Source of the DNA: Bog-473 sp963707835
Lineage (GTDB): Bacteria > Actinomycetota > Acidimicrobiia > Acidimicrobiales > RAAP-2
Length of the DNA stretch: 64,000 nt
Assembly: GCA_963707835.1 (NCBI GenBank)
Contig: CAVPRI010000002.1
Span: 372,001-436,000 of the forward strand
Reading direction: 5' to 3'
Shown: in pieces, positions 8,589 through 19,102 of the stretch
Layout of the letters: each line of letters begins with the position of its first letter
Position numbering within the stretch: the stretch's first letter is position 1
The notes under the pieces: generated by a model
The model's database searches: none
Told to the model about the DNA's origin: nothing
The model's input: the letters and a program-made list of their open reading frames with translations, nothing else
Position numbers and translations under genes: made by a program

Positions 8589-8937
8589 GTGTGCGACATA
8601 CTCCGATCGGCGGCAAACGGGAACTCGAAGGACCACAGTGTGGCATGCGCGGCCCTTGGTGGATGATTTTCGACGCGATCTTGCTACCACGGGTGGGAAG
8701 GGTTGAACTCCTTCCGACTGCAGGCTGGCTGCCGGTCAGAAACCTGGTGCGAAGCCTGGTGCGAACTAGGCCACCGAGGCCGAGTGAGACGCTGGTGAAA
8801 CGGCCGTGTCGCGGTCCCCTCAGCCCTCGTTCGCGTCGCCCACGGATGGGACGCCCAACAGACGATGCCGCCGTAACGTCAGTTGCGATGAGGGCGACCC
8901 CAGCTTTAGCAGCGCGCCTGTGCGGAACTTTCGGCGA
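8589..8937. other. Divergent intergenic region between fabD and the giant TIG protein gene
   Basis: These 349 bp must hold the promoters of two divergent units. I see no coding frame with family character. A 12-bp tandem repeat is present: CCTGGTGCGAA at 8743-8753 and again at 8755-8765, with a weaker CTGGTGAAA-like copy near 8792. This could be an operator but nothing proves it. No convincing -35/-10 pair was found for either direction, and the giant gene's start has no clear ribosome site. Confidence 0.4.
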
Positions 8938-11900
8938 ATGAGAGGTCGGCGTTTGGGGCGCCTCGCCCTCAGTGCGCTGGTTCTCTCGGGCACCTTAAGC
9001 GTCGTCGCAGCAGTACAGGCCAGTGGCGCGGCTCCGGTCATCTCGGCAGTTGGCTCCCTGGCCGATGCACTGGGCAACGGTGTCTCCTCGCTCTCGGTCA
9101 GCCCGAAGACGGTGGGAGACGCCGAGGTCCTGTCGGTCAAGGTCTCATCGGCGAGCATCACGGTCAGCTCGGTCAGCGGCGGGGGGGCGAGCTGGGTCAA
9201 GGTCGGCGCCTTCGAGGACAACGCCTCCCACGACATCGAACTGTGGCTCGGGACGGTGAGTGCCACGGGTTCGTCGTCGATCACTGTCGCCTATTCGTCG
9301 TCGGCCAGCTCGACGGCCATCGAACTGACCTCCGACGAGTTCACGGCCGGCCTCGGCTCCTCGACGGTGTGGTCCAAGGATGTGGCAGCAGGGCAGAACA
9401 ATGCCTCCTCGACCACTGTTGCCTCGCCCGCCCTCACGCCGGCGGGCTCCGGGGAGCTCTACGTCGGCTACAGCCGTGCTCCAGGCGGAATCACCGCGGG
9501 CACCACGTCCGGGTTCACCTATCAGCCGACCTCGGACGGCGACATGGTCCTCTTCGACACCAGCGTCAGTGCAGCCGTCGCCCCGACATCCCGCCTCGTG
9601 CCGGCCAACACCTCGGCGGCCATCGGAGCCCTGGTCGTTGCCTCAGGGGTCTCCGGCCCGGTCCCCACGGTCAGCGCCATCAGCCCATCGAGCGGACCCG
9701 CGGCGGGGGGCACCGTGGTCACGGTCACGGGGACCAACTTCGCCAGTGGTGCCACCGTGGCCTTCGGTGGCGTGGCGGCCACCGGCGTCACCGTGGCCTC
9801 GGCCACCTCGCTCACCGCCACCGCACCGGCCCAACGGGTTTCGGTGATCAAGCTGGTCCAGAGCGCCTCTTCGACGAGCGGTTCGGGCTCGACGCGGACC
9901 GTGAGCCTGCCGAGCAGCGTCACCAAGGGCGATGCCGTGGTCTTGCAGTTCGTCAACACCTATGACAGCACGGGAACGGTCTCGTCGGTCAGCGGCGGGG
10001 GGGTCACGTGGCACAGGGCCACCCAGGAGAACGACGACCTGGTGACGGCCGATTCCGAGATCTGGTACGGCCTGGGCTCGAGTGGCGGATCTGGGTCGGC
10101 GACCGTGACCGTGACGTTGTCGACCTCGACCTCCTCCCCCTATTCCATTGCGGCCTCCGAATGGTCGGGTGTCGGTGGTCTCGACCAGGCCCCTTCGGGT
10201 CTCCTCGATCACACCGGGAGCACCCCGGCGAAGGCTCCGGTGATCACCCCCAGCGCCACAGGTGACCTCTTCATCGGTGTGGTGGGGACCAACGGCACGG
10301 CCTCGGGGGCTCCGGGGGGAGGGTTCACCGCTTTGTCGGCGCGGCAGCGACACCGGGCTCGGCTATCTCGTCGCCACCGACGCGGCGACCCACCAGTACT
10401 CCCAGGGGCTGTCCTCGTCGACGACCTGGAGCGGGACCGCGGCCGCATTCTCGCCAGGCGTCCCGAGCTCCGTCGACGTCACCGTCACCGGGTCAGGGGG
10501 AACCTCGGCCACGAGCTCCGCGGACCTGTACACCTACAGCTCGACGCCACCGCCGGCACCCACGGTCAACGCGGTCAGCCCGGCCGCCGGGCCGACCACC
10601 GGCGGCACCGTGGTCACGGTCACGGGGACCAACTTCACCGTGGGTTCAACAGTGGCCTTCGGCGGCCTAGCCGGAACCGGAGTGACCGTGAACTCGGGCA
10701 CCTCGCTCACCGCCACCGCACCGGCCGGTTCGGGCACCGTCGACGTGACCGTCACCGGGCCAGGGGGAACCTCGGCCACCAGCACGGCGGACCAGTTCAC
10801 CTATGTGGGGCCACCCACGGTCAGCGCCATCAGCCCATCGAGCGGACCCGCGGCGGGGGGCACCGTGGTCACGGTCACGGGGACCAACTTCGCCAGTGGT
10901 GCCACCGTGGCCTTCGGTGGCGTGGCGGCCACCGGCGTCACCGTGGCCTCGGCCACCTCGCTCACCGCCACCGCACCGGCCCAACGGGCTTCGGTGATCA
11001 AGCTGGTCCAGAGCGCCTCTTCGACGAGCGGTTCGGGCTCGACGCGGACCGTGAGCCTGCCGAGCAGCGTCACCAAGGGCGATGCCGTGGTCTTGCAGTT
11101 CGTCAACACCTATGACAGCACGGGAACGGTCTCGTCGGTCAGCGGCGGGGGGGTCACGTGGCACAGGGCCACCCAGGAGAACGACGACCTGGTGACGGCC
11201 GATTCCGAGATCTGGTACGGCCTGGGCTCGAGTGGCGGATCTGGGTCGGCGACCGTGACCGTGACGTTGTCGACCTCGACCTCCTCCCCCTATTCCATTG
11301 CGGCCTCCGAATGGTCGGGTGTCGGTGGTCTCGACCAGGCCCCTTCGGGTCTCCTCGATCACACCGGGAGCACCCCGGCGAAGGCTCCGGTGATCACCCC
11401 CAGCGCCACAGGTGACCTCTTCATCGGTGTGGTGGGGACCAACGGCACGGCCTCGGGGGCTCCGGGGGGAGGGTTCACCGCTTTGTCGGCGCGCAGCGAC
11501 ACCGGGCTCGGCTATCTCGTCGCCACCGACGCGGCGACCCACCAGTACTCCCAGGGGCTGTCCTCGTCGACGACCTGGAGCGGGACCGCGGCCGCATTCT
11601 CGCCAGGCGTCCCGAGCTCCGTCGACGTCACCGTCACCGGGTCAGGGGGAACCTCGGCCACGAGCTCCGCGGACCTGTACACCTACAGCTCGACGCCACC
11701 GCCGGCACCCACGGTCAACGCGGTCAGCCCGGCCGCCGGGCCGACCACCGGCGGCACCGTGGTCACGGTCACGGGGACCAACTTCACCGTGGGTTCAACA
11801 GTGGCCTTCGGCGGCCTAGCCGGAACCGGAGTGACCGTGAACTCGGGCACCTCGCTCACCGCCACCGCACCGGCCGGTTCGGGCACCGTCGACGTGACCG

Positions 11901-14900
11901 TCACCGGGCCAGGGGGAACCTCGGCCACCAGCACGGCGGACCAGTTCACCTATGTGGGGCCACCCACGGTCAGCGCCATCAGCCCATCGAGCGGACCCGC
12001 GGCGGGGGGCACCGTGGTCACGGTCACGGGGACCAACTTCGCCAGTGGTGCCACCGTGGCCTTCGGACTGGCCGATGGGACAGGCGTGGTCATTACTTCG
12101 AGCACGTCGCTCACCGCGATTGTTCCCCCCGGTGGAGGGACCGTGGACGTGAGTGTGAGCAGCCCGTTGGGAACGAGTGTGACCTCTTCGGCCGACCGGT
12201 TCACTTTCAGTGGCAGCGCGCCGGCGACGCCCCGGGTGATGGTCATCATGATGGAGAACGAGTCGGCGTCGAGCATCCTCGGCAATGCGTCCCTTCCCTA
12301 TGTCAACGGGACGCTGGTCTCCCACTATCCGATCCTCGAGAGCAACTACGCGGTCGCCCACCCGAGCCTGCCGAACTACCTCGAGCTGCTGTCCGGCTCG
12401 ACGTGGGGGGTGAGCACCGACTGCAGCCCGGGATCGGGCTGCAGCGGCAGCATGAACCTGGCGGCCCAGTTCGACCAGACGGGAACCGGCTGGGCCGGTT
12501 ACATGGAAAGCATGCCGTACGCGGGGTACACGGGTGGCGACACGGGAGGGAGTGACGGCTACGGCAACCAGCTCTACGCGCAACATCACGATCCGTTCGT
12601 CTACTTCCCGAACCTCGCCCAGGATCTGACGACGCATGTGAAGCCCTTGACGAGCATGATCGGCGACCTCAACAGCGCCGACGCGCCAGCTTTCGTATGG
12701 GTGAGCCCGAACATGCTCGATGACATGCATGACGGCCCGCTCATGACGGGAGACACCTGGTTGTCCCAGGAGATCACCGCCGTTCAGGGGACGGCCTGGT
12801 ACCAGGGCGGGGGGCATATCGTCGTCACATGGGACGAGGGCGCGGACAGCGACACCTCGGGCGTCGGGGGGGAGCTGGGGGACACATTCCCGGCTTCGTC
12901 GTGGCGCAGCAGCTGTACAACACCGCGGTGGACACCGCTCCGGTGGATCAGGCCGGCATCCTCAGTTCGGTGGAGAGTGCGTTCGGAGAGACGGCGCTGA
13001 ACGACGGGGCCAACCCGGCGCACGGGAGTCTCGGGCTGGAGTTGGGGTCGGGGCTGGGGCCAGCGCCGGCCCCCACGGTCAGCATCATCAGCCCGGCCTC
13101 CGGGCGGATCGCGGGCGGCACCGTGGTCACGGTCACGGGGACCAACTTCGCCTCGGGTGACACGGTGCGGTTCGGCTCCACCGCGGGGACCGCCGTCAGC
13201 GTCACGTCGGCCACCTCGCTCACCGCCACTGCGCCGGCCGGCACGGGCACCGTCGACGTGACCGTCACCGGGCCAGGGGGAACCTCGGCCACCAGCACGG
13301 CGGACCAGTTCACCTATACCGGGTTGCCGACGGTCAGCGCCATCAGCCCGTCGAGTGGACCCGCGGCGGGCGGCACCGTGGTCACGGTCACGGGGACCAA
13401 CTTCACCGCGGGCACCACGGTCGCCTTCGGTGGCACGCCGGCAACCGGTGTGACCGTCGCCTCGGCCACCTCGCTCACCGCCACGGCACCAGCTGGGAGC
13501 GGCATCGTCGACGTCACCGTCACCACTCCAGGCGGCACCAGCGCGGCGACCTCGGCCGACCGCTTCACGTATGTGGGGCCGCCGACGGTCAGCGCGATCG
13601 CCCCGGCTGCCGGGCCGCTCGGCGGGGGGGTCACGATCACGGTCACCGGGACGAACTTCGCCAGTGGCGACACGGTCGCGTTCGGTGGCACCGCGGCAAC
13701 CGGTGTGACCGTCACGTCGGCCACCTCGCTCACCGCCACGGCACCAGCTGGGAGCGGCACCGTCGACGTGACCGTCACCGGAACAACGGGAACCTCGGCC
13801 ACGACCAGCGCGGACCGCTTCACGTATGTGGCCGCCCCCACGGTCAGCATCATCAGCCCGGCCACCGGGCCGACCGCGGGCGGCACCGTGGTCACGGTCA
13901 CGGGGACCAACTTCGCCTCGGGTGACACGGTGCGGTTCGGCTCCACCGTGGGGACCGCCGTCAGCGTCACGTCGGCCACCTCGCTCACCGCCACTGCGCC
14001 GGCCGGCACGGGCACCGTCGACGTGACCGTCACCGGGCCAGGGGGAACCTCGGCCACCAGCACGGCGGACCAGTTCACCTATACCGGGTTGCCGACGGTC
14101 AGCGCCATCAGCCCGTCGAGTGGACCCGCGGCGGGCGGCACCGTGGTCACGGTCACGGGGACCAACTTCACCGCGGGCACCACGGTCGCCTTCGGTGGCA
14201 CGCCGGCAACCGGTGTGACCGTCGCCTCGGCCACCTCGCTCACCGCCACGGCACCAGCTGGGAGCGGCATCGTCGACGTCACCGTCACCACTCCAGGCGG
14301 CACCAGCGCGGCGACCTCGGCCGACCGCTTCACGTATGTGGGGCCGCCGACGGTCAGCGCGATCGCCCCGGCTGCCGGGCCGCTCGGCGGGGGGGTCACG
14401 ATCACGGTCACCGGGACGAACTTCGCCAGTGGCGACACGGTCGCGTTCGGTGGCACCGCGGCAACCGGTGTGACCGTCACGTCGGCCACCTCGCTCACCG
14501 CCACGGCACCAGCTGGGAGCGGCACCGTCGACGTGACCGTCACCGGAACAACGGGAACCTCGGCCACGACCAGCGCGGACCGCTTCACGTATGTGGCCGC
14601 CCCCACGGTCAGCATCATCAGCCCGGCCACCGGGCCGACCGCGGGCGGCACCGTGGTCACGGTCACGGGGACCAACTTCGCCTCGGGTGACACGGTGCGG
14701 TTCGGCTCCACCGCGGGGACCGCCGTCAGCGTCACGTCGGCCACCTCGCTCACCGCCACTGCGCCGGCCGGCACGGGCACCGTCGACGTGACCGTCACCG
14801 GGCCAGGGGGAACCTCGGCCACCAGCACGGCGGACCAGTTCACCTATACCGCCAGCGGATCGGTCATCTCGGCAGTTGGCTCCCTGGCCGATGCACTGGG

Positions 14901-16383
14901 CAACGGTGTCTCCTCGCTCTCGGTCAGCCCGAAGACGGTGGGAGACGCCGAGGTCCTGTCGGTCAAGGTCTCATCGGCGAGCATCACGGTCAGCTCGGTC
15001 AGCGGCGGGGGGGCGAGCTGGGTCAAGGTCGGCGCCTTCGAGGACAACGCCTCCCACGACATCGAACTGTGGCTCGGGACGGTGAGTGCCACGGGTTCGT
15101 CGTCGATCACTGTCGCCTATTCGTCGTCGGCCAGCTCGACGGCCATCGAACTGACCTCCGACGAGTTCACGGCCGGCCTCGGCTCCTCGACGGTGTGGTC
15201 CAAGGATGTGGCAGCAGGGCAGAACAATGCCTCCTCGACCACTGTTGCCTCGCCCGCCCTCACGCCGGCGGGCTCCGGGGAGCTCTACGTCGGCTACAGC
15301 CGTGCTCCAGGCGGAATCACCGCGGGCACCACGTCCGGGTTCACCTATCAGCCGACCTCGGACGGCAACATGGTCCTCTTCGACACCAGCGTCAGTGCAG
15401 CCGTCGCCCCGACATCCCGCCTCGTGCCGGCCAACACCTCGGCGGCCATCGGAGCCCTGGTCGTTGCCTCAGGGGTCTCCGGCCCGGTCCCCACGGTCAG
15501 CGCCATCAGCCCATCGAGCGGACCCGCGGCGGGGGGCACCGTGGTCACGGTCACGGGGACCAACTTCGCCAGTGGTGCCACCGTGGCCTTCGGTGGCGTG
15601 GCGGCCACCGGCGTCACCGTGGCCTCGGCCACCTCGCTCACCGCCACCGCACCGGCCGGGAACGGCACGGTGGACGTGACCGTCACCTCCAAGGGAATTA
15701 CCACCGCCACGAGCACGGCGGACCGGTTCACTTATGTTGGAACGACACCGGTGATCTCCGCCGTCGGTGGCCTGGCGGACCAAGTCTTCGCAAGCGGCGG
15801 CACGAGCTTGACGGTGGCGCCGCAAAACATCGGGGACGTTCTCGTGGTGTCGGTGGACACGCATGACCCCGCTGGCCTGACTTCGATGTCGGGTGGCGGC
15901 GTCGCGACATGGAATCGGGCAGTCCAGTTCGTGAGCGCCCGGGGCCACGATATCGAGATGTGGTTCGGAACGGTGAGCTCGACCGGGTCCTCCCAGATCA
16001 CCGTGTCGTGGCCGGCGCCGGGCATCGGCGGGTACTGGGTCGAGTATGTCTCCCAGGAGTTCACGGCGGGGCTTGGTTCGACCACTGTCTGGTCCGTGGA
16101 CAACGGGCAGGCAGCAAGCGTGAACGGTCCTTCGTCCACCACGGTTCCCTACCCGACACTGACACCGAGCCATTCTGGCGATCTCTACTATGGGTACGCA
16201 GGCCTGCCGACAAACCCCTCGATCGGCAACACGCCCGGATTCACCTACGGAATTACGGCCGGTGGAAACATCGTGTGTTACGACACTGCCGTCTCCGGGA
16301 CGGTTTCACCTACGGCGTTCCAGTCGCCGGCGGGTCTGTCCGAGAACGTGGGTGCTCTGCTGAACGCCTCGAGCGGCCCCTAA
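8938..16383 (+). CDS. Giant secreted modular protein: TIG/IPT repeats, insert domains and a phosphoesterase domain (two frameshifts)
   Basis: The ATG at 8938 opens a signal peptide (RRLGRLALSALVLSG...ASGA). The sequence then crosses two one-base slips, an extra G near 10343 and a missing G in the run 12877-12881; repaired it gives about 2,481 residues. Order: beta-domain type A; a TIG interrupted by domain type B; TIG; a second interrupted TIG; two TIGs; a phosphoesterase (about 12228-13065); seven TIGs; type A again; TIG; type C. TIG units show the 'GGTVVTVTGTNF' core. The phosphoesterase part (VMVIMMENE, HPSLPNYLELLSGS, HIVVTWDEG) resembles the phospholipase C/acid phosphatase family PF04185. 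No LPxTG or terminal membrane helix is seen, so anchoring is unknown. Likely a surface or released adhesin-enzyme; substrate not readable. The 3' end overlaps the convergent glycosyltransferase by 74 bp. Confidence 0.75.
9037..9830 (+). repeat. Dispersed 794-bp repeat, copy 1 (domain A plus half a TIG)
   Basis: This block is repeated at 14862-15655 (offset 5,825 bp). By eye the two differ by a single base, giving GDM in copy 1 and GNM in copy 2. It encodes beta-domain A and the first half of the following TIG. The near identity over almost 800 bp within one gene points to recent segmental copying or gene conversion. Confidence 0.85.
9664..12066 (+). repeat. 1,149-bp tandem duplication inside the giant gene (2 copies plus a partial third)
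   Basis: Copy 1 is 9664-10813 (1,150 bp), copy 2 is 10814-11962 (1,149 bp) and a partial third runs 11963-12066 before diverging. Each unit encodes a TIG domain interrupted by domain B, followed by an intact TIG. By eye the copies differ by one substitution (gtt/gct near 9839/10989) and by one extra G in copy 1 near 10343, which causes the frameshift. A unit of 383 codons keeps frame, so the duplication is compatible with a functional protein. Confidence 0.85.
13071..14852 (+). repeat. 765-bp tandem repeat encoding three TIG domains per unit (2 copies plus one-third)
   Basis: Units begin at 13071, 13836 and 14601 with the same 'cccacggtcagcatcatc' start, a spacing of exactly 765 bp (255 codons, three TIG domains). 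The third unit stops after its first TIG, at about 14852. Copies are almost identical: the first unit differs at its opening (SPASGRIAG against SPATGPTAG) and one Ala/Val change separates GSTAGTAV from GSTVGTAV. Confidence 0.85.
14862..15655 (+). repeat. Dispersed 794-bp repeat, copy 2
   Basis: This is the second copy of the block at 9037-9830. Here the TIG continues normally (AGNGTVDVTVTSKGITTATS) instead of being interrupted by domain B, so it shows what the uninterrupted arrangement looks like. Confidence 0.85.
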
Positions 16384-17560
16384 CCGCCGCCCCGTCTTCA
16401 TTTCCGCGCAGCATCTCTCCATACAGCTCCTCGTACGAGCGGACCATTCGCTCTGCGCTGAACCGCTCGATGGCGATCGCCCGACCGCGGTCTCCTTGTC
16501 GGAGCCGGCTCGGGGGGTCGTCGATGTACGCCTGGATCGCCGCCCTCAGTTCCGTCGGACTGTCGGGTTGCACCACGGTGCCCGTCTCGCCGGGAAGGAC
16601 GAGCTCCCGCACACTCCCGACGTCCGTGGCAATCACGGGCAGGCCGGCAAGCATCGCCTCGATGATCGACAGTGGCAGCCCTTCCGCCCTCGACGGGAGG
16701 ACGAAGACATCTACGGCCGAGAGCAGATCGTGCGGTGAGTCGATCCAATCCCAGAAGGTCACCCGCGTCTCGATACCCAGGTCGGTCGCCTGCTTCTCCA
16801 GGGCGGCCAGCTCGGGTCCACGCCCGGCCACCTCCACCCGCACATCGGCCAACGGGGCCACCGCTTCGATGAGGACGTCCAGTCCCTTCACGCGGTCGAG
16901 ACGGGCAAGGCAGCCGAGGACCAGGCCACTCTCCGTGGTCGGACGCCTTGCCACGGGCCCGAGGTCGGCCATGCCGTTGTAGATGACCCGCACCGAGCCG
17001 CGGCGGATCCTGGCCCGTTCCTCGACGATCCTCGCCGCTTTCTCCCCGACGGCGACGTGAGCATCGAGACGTCTCGAGTTGAGATGCTTGATGAAGGCGT
17101 TTCGGAACCCGTGGTAGTCGAGCGGGAGATGCTCGACGGCGATAACGCGAAGATTGGGAAGCGTGGAGGCCGCAAGGAGCGCTTCGCGGCACGAAGGAAG
17201 CCACGAGAGGTTGGCCTGGAGGATGTCCAGCCTCAACCCTGCGAATTCCCGGCGGTGTTGCAGGATGGCGCGCACGTCTCGTATGCCATGTGGCCGAGGG
17301 AGCACCACGGCGCTGGCGCCGGGACGGTGGGCGGCGAGCTTGGCGACGACGTCGACATCGGTGCCGATGATCGTCGCCCGCACTTGGTCGGTGAGCCCTT
17401 CGAGCACGGTGGCCAGAGCTATCTCGGCTCCCGCCCAATCCGACGCGTCCGTGTAGTACCCGACATGGATGTCGCCGAGGTCTCGCAGGGGCTCGATGTC
17501 GCGATCGTGGTTGCCGCCGTCGCCGCTCCCCCCACTCATCGAGTTCCTCGACCCACTCAT
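16310..17560 (-). CDS. Glycosyltransferase family 4 protein
   Basis: This 416-residue GT-B enzyme would transfer a sugar from a nucleotide donor to a surface or secreted glycan on the inner face of the membrane. Visible family features are IHVGYYTDASDWAGAE at the N-terminus, VRVIYNGMADLG, the middle 'LVLGCLARLDRVKGLDVLIEA', and the donor-binding PSRAEGLPLSIIEAMLAGLPVIAT with the E-x7-E pattern, then GSVRELVLPGETG. ATG 17560 overlaps the upstream RNA-ligase-like gene (ATGA), and a second ATG lies seven codons on. The last 25 or so residues are low-complexity and overlap the convergent TIG gene; one slip in the GGCGG run near 16386 would instead end the protein at about 16380, so the true C-terminus is uncertain. 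Confidence 0.85.
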   Translation of the reverse strand: MSGSRNSMSGGSGDGGNHDRDIEPLRDLGDIHVGYYTDASDWAGAEIALATVLEGLTDQVRATIIGTDVDVVAKLAAHRPGASAVVLPRPHGIRDVRAILQHRREFAGLRLDILQANLSWLPSCREALLAASTLPNLRVIAVEHLPLDYHGFRNAFIKHLNSRRLDAHVAVGEKAARIVEERARIRRGSVRVIYNGMADLGPVARRPTTESGLVLGCLARLDRVKGLDVLIEAVAPLADVRVEVAGRGPELAALEKQATDLGIETRVTFWDWIDSPHDLLSAVDVFVLPSRAEGLPLSIIEAMLAGLPVIATDVGSVRELVLPGETGTVVQPDSPTELRAAIQAYIDDPPSRLRQGDRGRAIAIERFSAERMVRSYEELYGEMLRGNEDGAAVRGRSRRSAEHPRSRTDPPATGTP

Positions 17561-18105
17561 CGAGTGCCTCGACGCAGGGGGAAGCGGCGGACCACGTGGC
17601 ATCGCCCGCTCGACTGTTCGGCGTGCACCAGCCAGACTTCCGTCGCCACGCCTTTGATCGGCACCTTGCGGCGAATCCGTCGTTCCGCATCCTTCATCTG
17701 TTCGATCGGTGCGTCTTCGAGGACGGTGAGATGGGGCAGCACCTCGTCGAAGGCACCTCCGTAGGGGGGGAACTCGGGAAACTCCTTGACGATCGCCGCG
17801 GTCAGATCGACGAATTGATCCGCGACGTCGGGCCGGAGGTAGAGGACCCGTTGATCGAACCATCCGACTTCGGAGAGAACGAACCGGATGGAGGGGGTGT
17901 GGTCGAAGATGTGGGCCAGCTGCGACAGATGCTCCGGCGAAGCGGTCTCGAGGGGCATGAAGGGGTAGAGGAGCGTGATGTGACTCGGGAGCCCGAGCAT
18001 CTTCGACGCTCCCACCTTCCACGCCAAACGCCGCGGTCGTGACTCGGCGGCCACGACCGGAACGATCAGAGAAGTCTCGCCTGCGGGTGTTCCCAATGCA
18101 GCCAT
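17557..18105 (-). CDS. 2'-5' RNA ligase / cyclic phosphodiesterase superfamily protein (LigT-like)
   Basis: The 182-residue protein carries two H-x-T motifs, SHITLLYPF (about residues 41-49) and PHLTVLED (about 124-131), spaced as in the 2H phosphoesterase superfamily. That family includes LigT/ThpR, which acts on 2'-5' RNA linkages and 2',3'-cyclic phosphates, and many bacterial members of unknown use. LYPFMP and FVLSEVGWF match the usual core. Length is typical. Its stop overlaps the glycosyltransferase start, so the two are probably co-translated, although no known pathway links them. The natural substrate cannot be inferred. Confidence 0.75.
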   Translation of the reverse strand: MAALGTPAGETSLIVPVVAAESRPRRLAWKVGASKMLGLPSHITLLYPFMPLETASPEHLSQLAHIFDHTPSIRFVLSEVGWFDQRVLYLRPDVADQFVDLTAAIVKEFPEFPPYGGAFDEVLPHLTVLEDAPIEQMKDAERRIRRKVPIKGVATEVWLVHAEQSSGRCHVVRRFPLRRGTR

Positions 18106-18341
18106 CCAGCGGTTGTCGGATCAGGGACTGCCCGTGACCCTACCGGGGTTCGCAACGTCGTCCGGGGAGTTCGTGGACCTTCGATCGAGGGTCGGGGACG
18201 CCTGTGACAGTGCCCGCCGTCAGAGGTCCCCGGCTCGCCGCATGCGGAGGATCTGCCCGTGTGACCTGCTATTTTGTCCCGGGTGACGGAACCCTCCACC
18301 TCCGTACGCGGCCAGAGGTCAAGGGGCGGCGAGACGTGGCG

Positions 18342-19047
18342 ATGCCCCGCGACCTGAAGCTCACCATTCGCAGCGTGGTGCACGGTGTCCGGGAGAAGGT
18401 CTCCACATGGTTCCTCGACGCAGCGCGGAGGTTTCCCTTGGTGGGCAACGCGTACCAACGAGCCCTGCGCGCTCTGTCGCGGATACCGACCCCAGAGTGG
18501 CTGGCCCAGGCCGGTGAGTACGTCGGGCGACGGCTCAGAGGGAGCACGGACGGGCAGCAAGTGCTTCGGGTCGTCGAGGTCCTCGAGAACCAGGGCCTCA
18601 CCTTCTGGATCGCCGGAGGTTGGGGGGTCGACGCCCTGATCGGCCAGAGGACCCGCAGCCACGAGGATCTTGACCTCATCCTCGATGACTTCGAACGGGA
18701 CGGACCGATCGCCTGTGCCGAGCTCGAGACGCTGGGTTACCGGCTCATGCGCAATGATGCGGCCGGGATCTGGATGCCGAAGCGGTCGCTCCTCGACGAC
18801 GGGGCCGGGCATCGGATCGAGTTGTTGTCGTTCGACCGGGAACGCCTCTTGAGCGGTCTGCGTGCGTCTGCCGACCGTGTCGAAGTGGCGGAGATGGATC
18901 TCGGCGCGCTCGGCGTTCACCACGGGGACCGTGAACGGCCGGCCGGTGCCGTGTCTCAGCCGCACCACACAGCTCCTCTTTCACACGGGCTTCGAGCGAA
19001 GGTCCCGGGACAACGGCGACGTTCGGTTGCTGAAGAGCGATCAGTGA
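18342..19047 (+). CDS. Nucleotidyltransferase of the lincosamide/aminoglycoside adenylyltransferase type (frameshifted)
   Basis: The core FWIAGGWGVDALIGQRTRSH followed by EDLDLIL is the nucleotidyltransferase-fold motif (GGW-x-V-D and a D-x-D pair) of Lnu/LinB-type enzymes, which adenylylate small hydroxyl compounds. The first frame reaches 'EVAEMDLGAL' near 18910. The family's C-terminal signature, TTGTVNGRPVPCLSR, TQLLFHTGFE and RSRDNGDVRLL, then appears one base over and ends at 19047. Removing one base around 18905-18915 gives 234 residues. About 80 residues before the core (from MPRDLKL) are not part of that fold. The start is uncertain: ATG 18342 is preferred, but the frame is open to 18204. 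A resistance role is possible but unproven. It converges with the next glycosyltransferase. Confidence 0.65.
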
Positions 19048-19102
19048 CATCGTCCTCGGACGGACCGCACGTGCCCCGGCCTGTCAGCGCACCGGGCGAC
19101 GT

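Noticed and set aside
13071..14852. CRISPR-like array suggested by regular repeats
   Set aside because: The repeats are 765 bp, coding and in frame, and they encode TIG domains. There are no short repeats with unique spacers and no cas genes.
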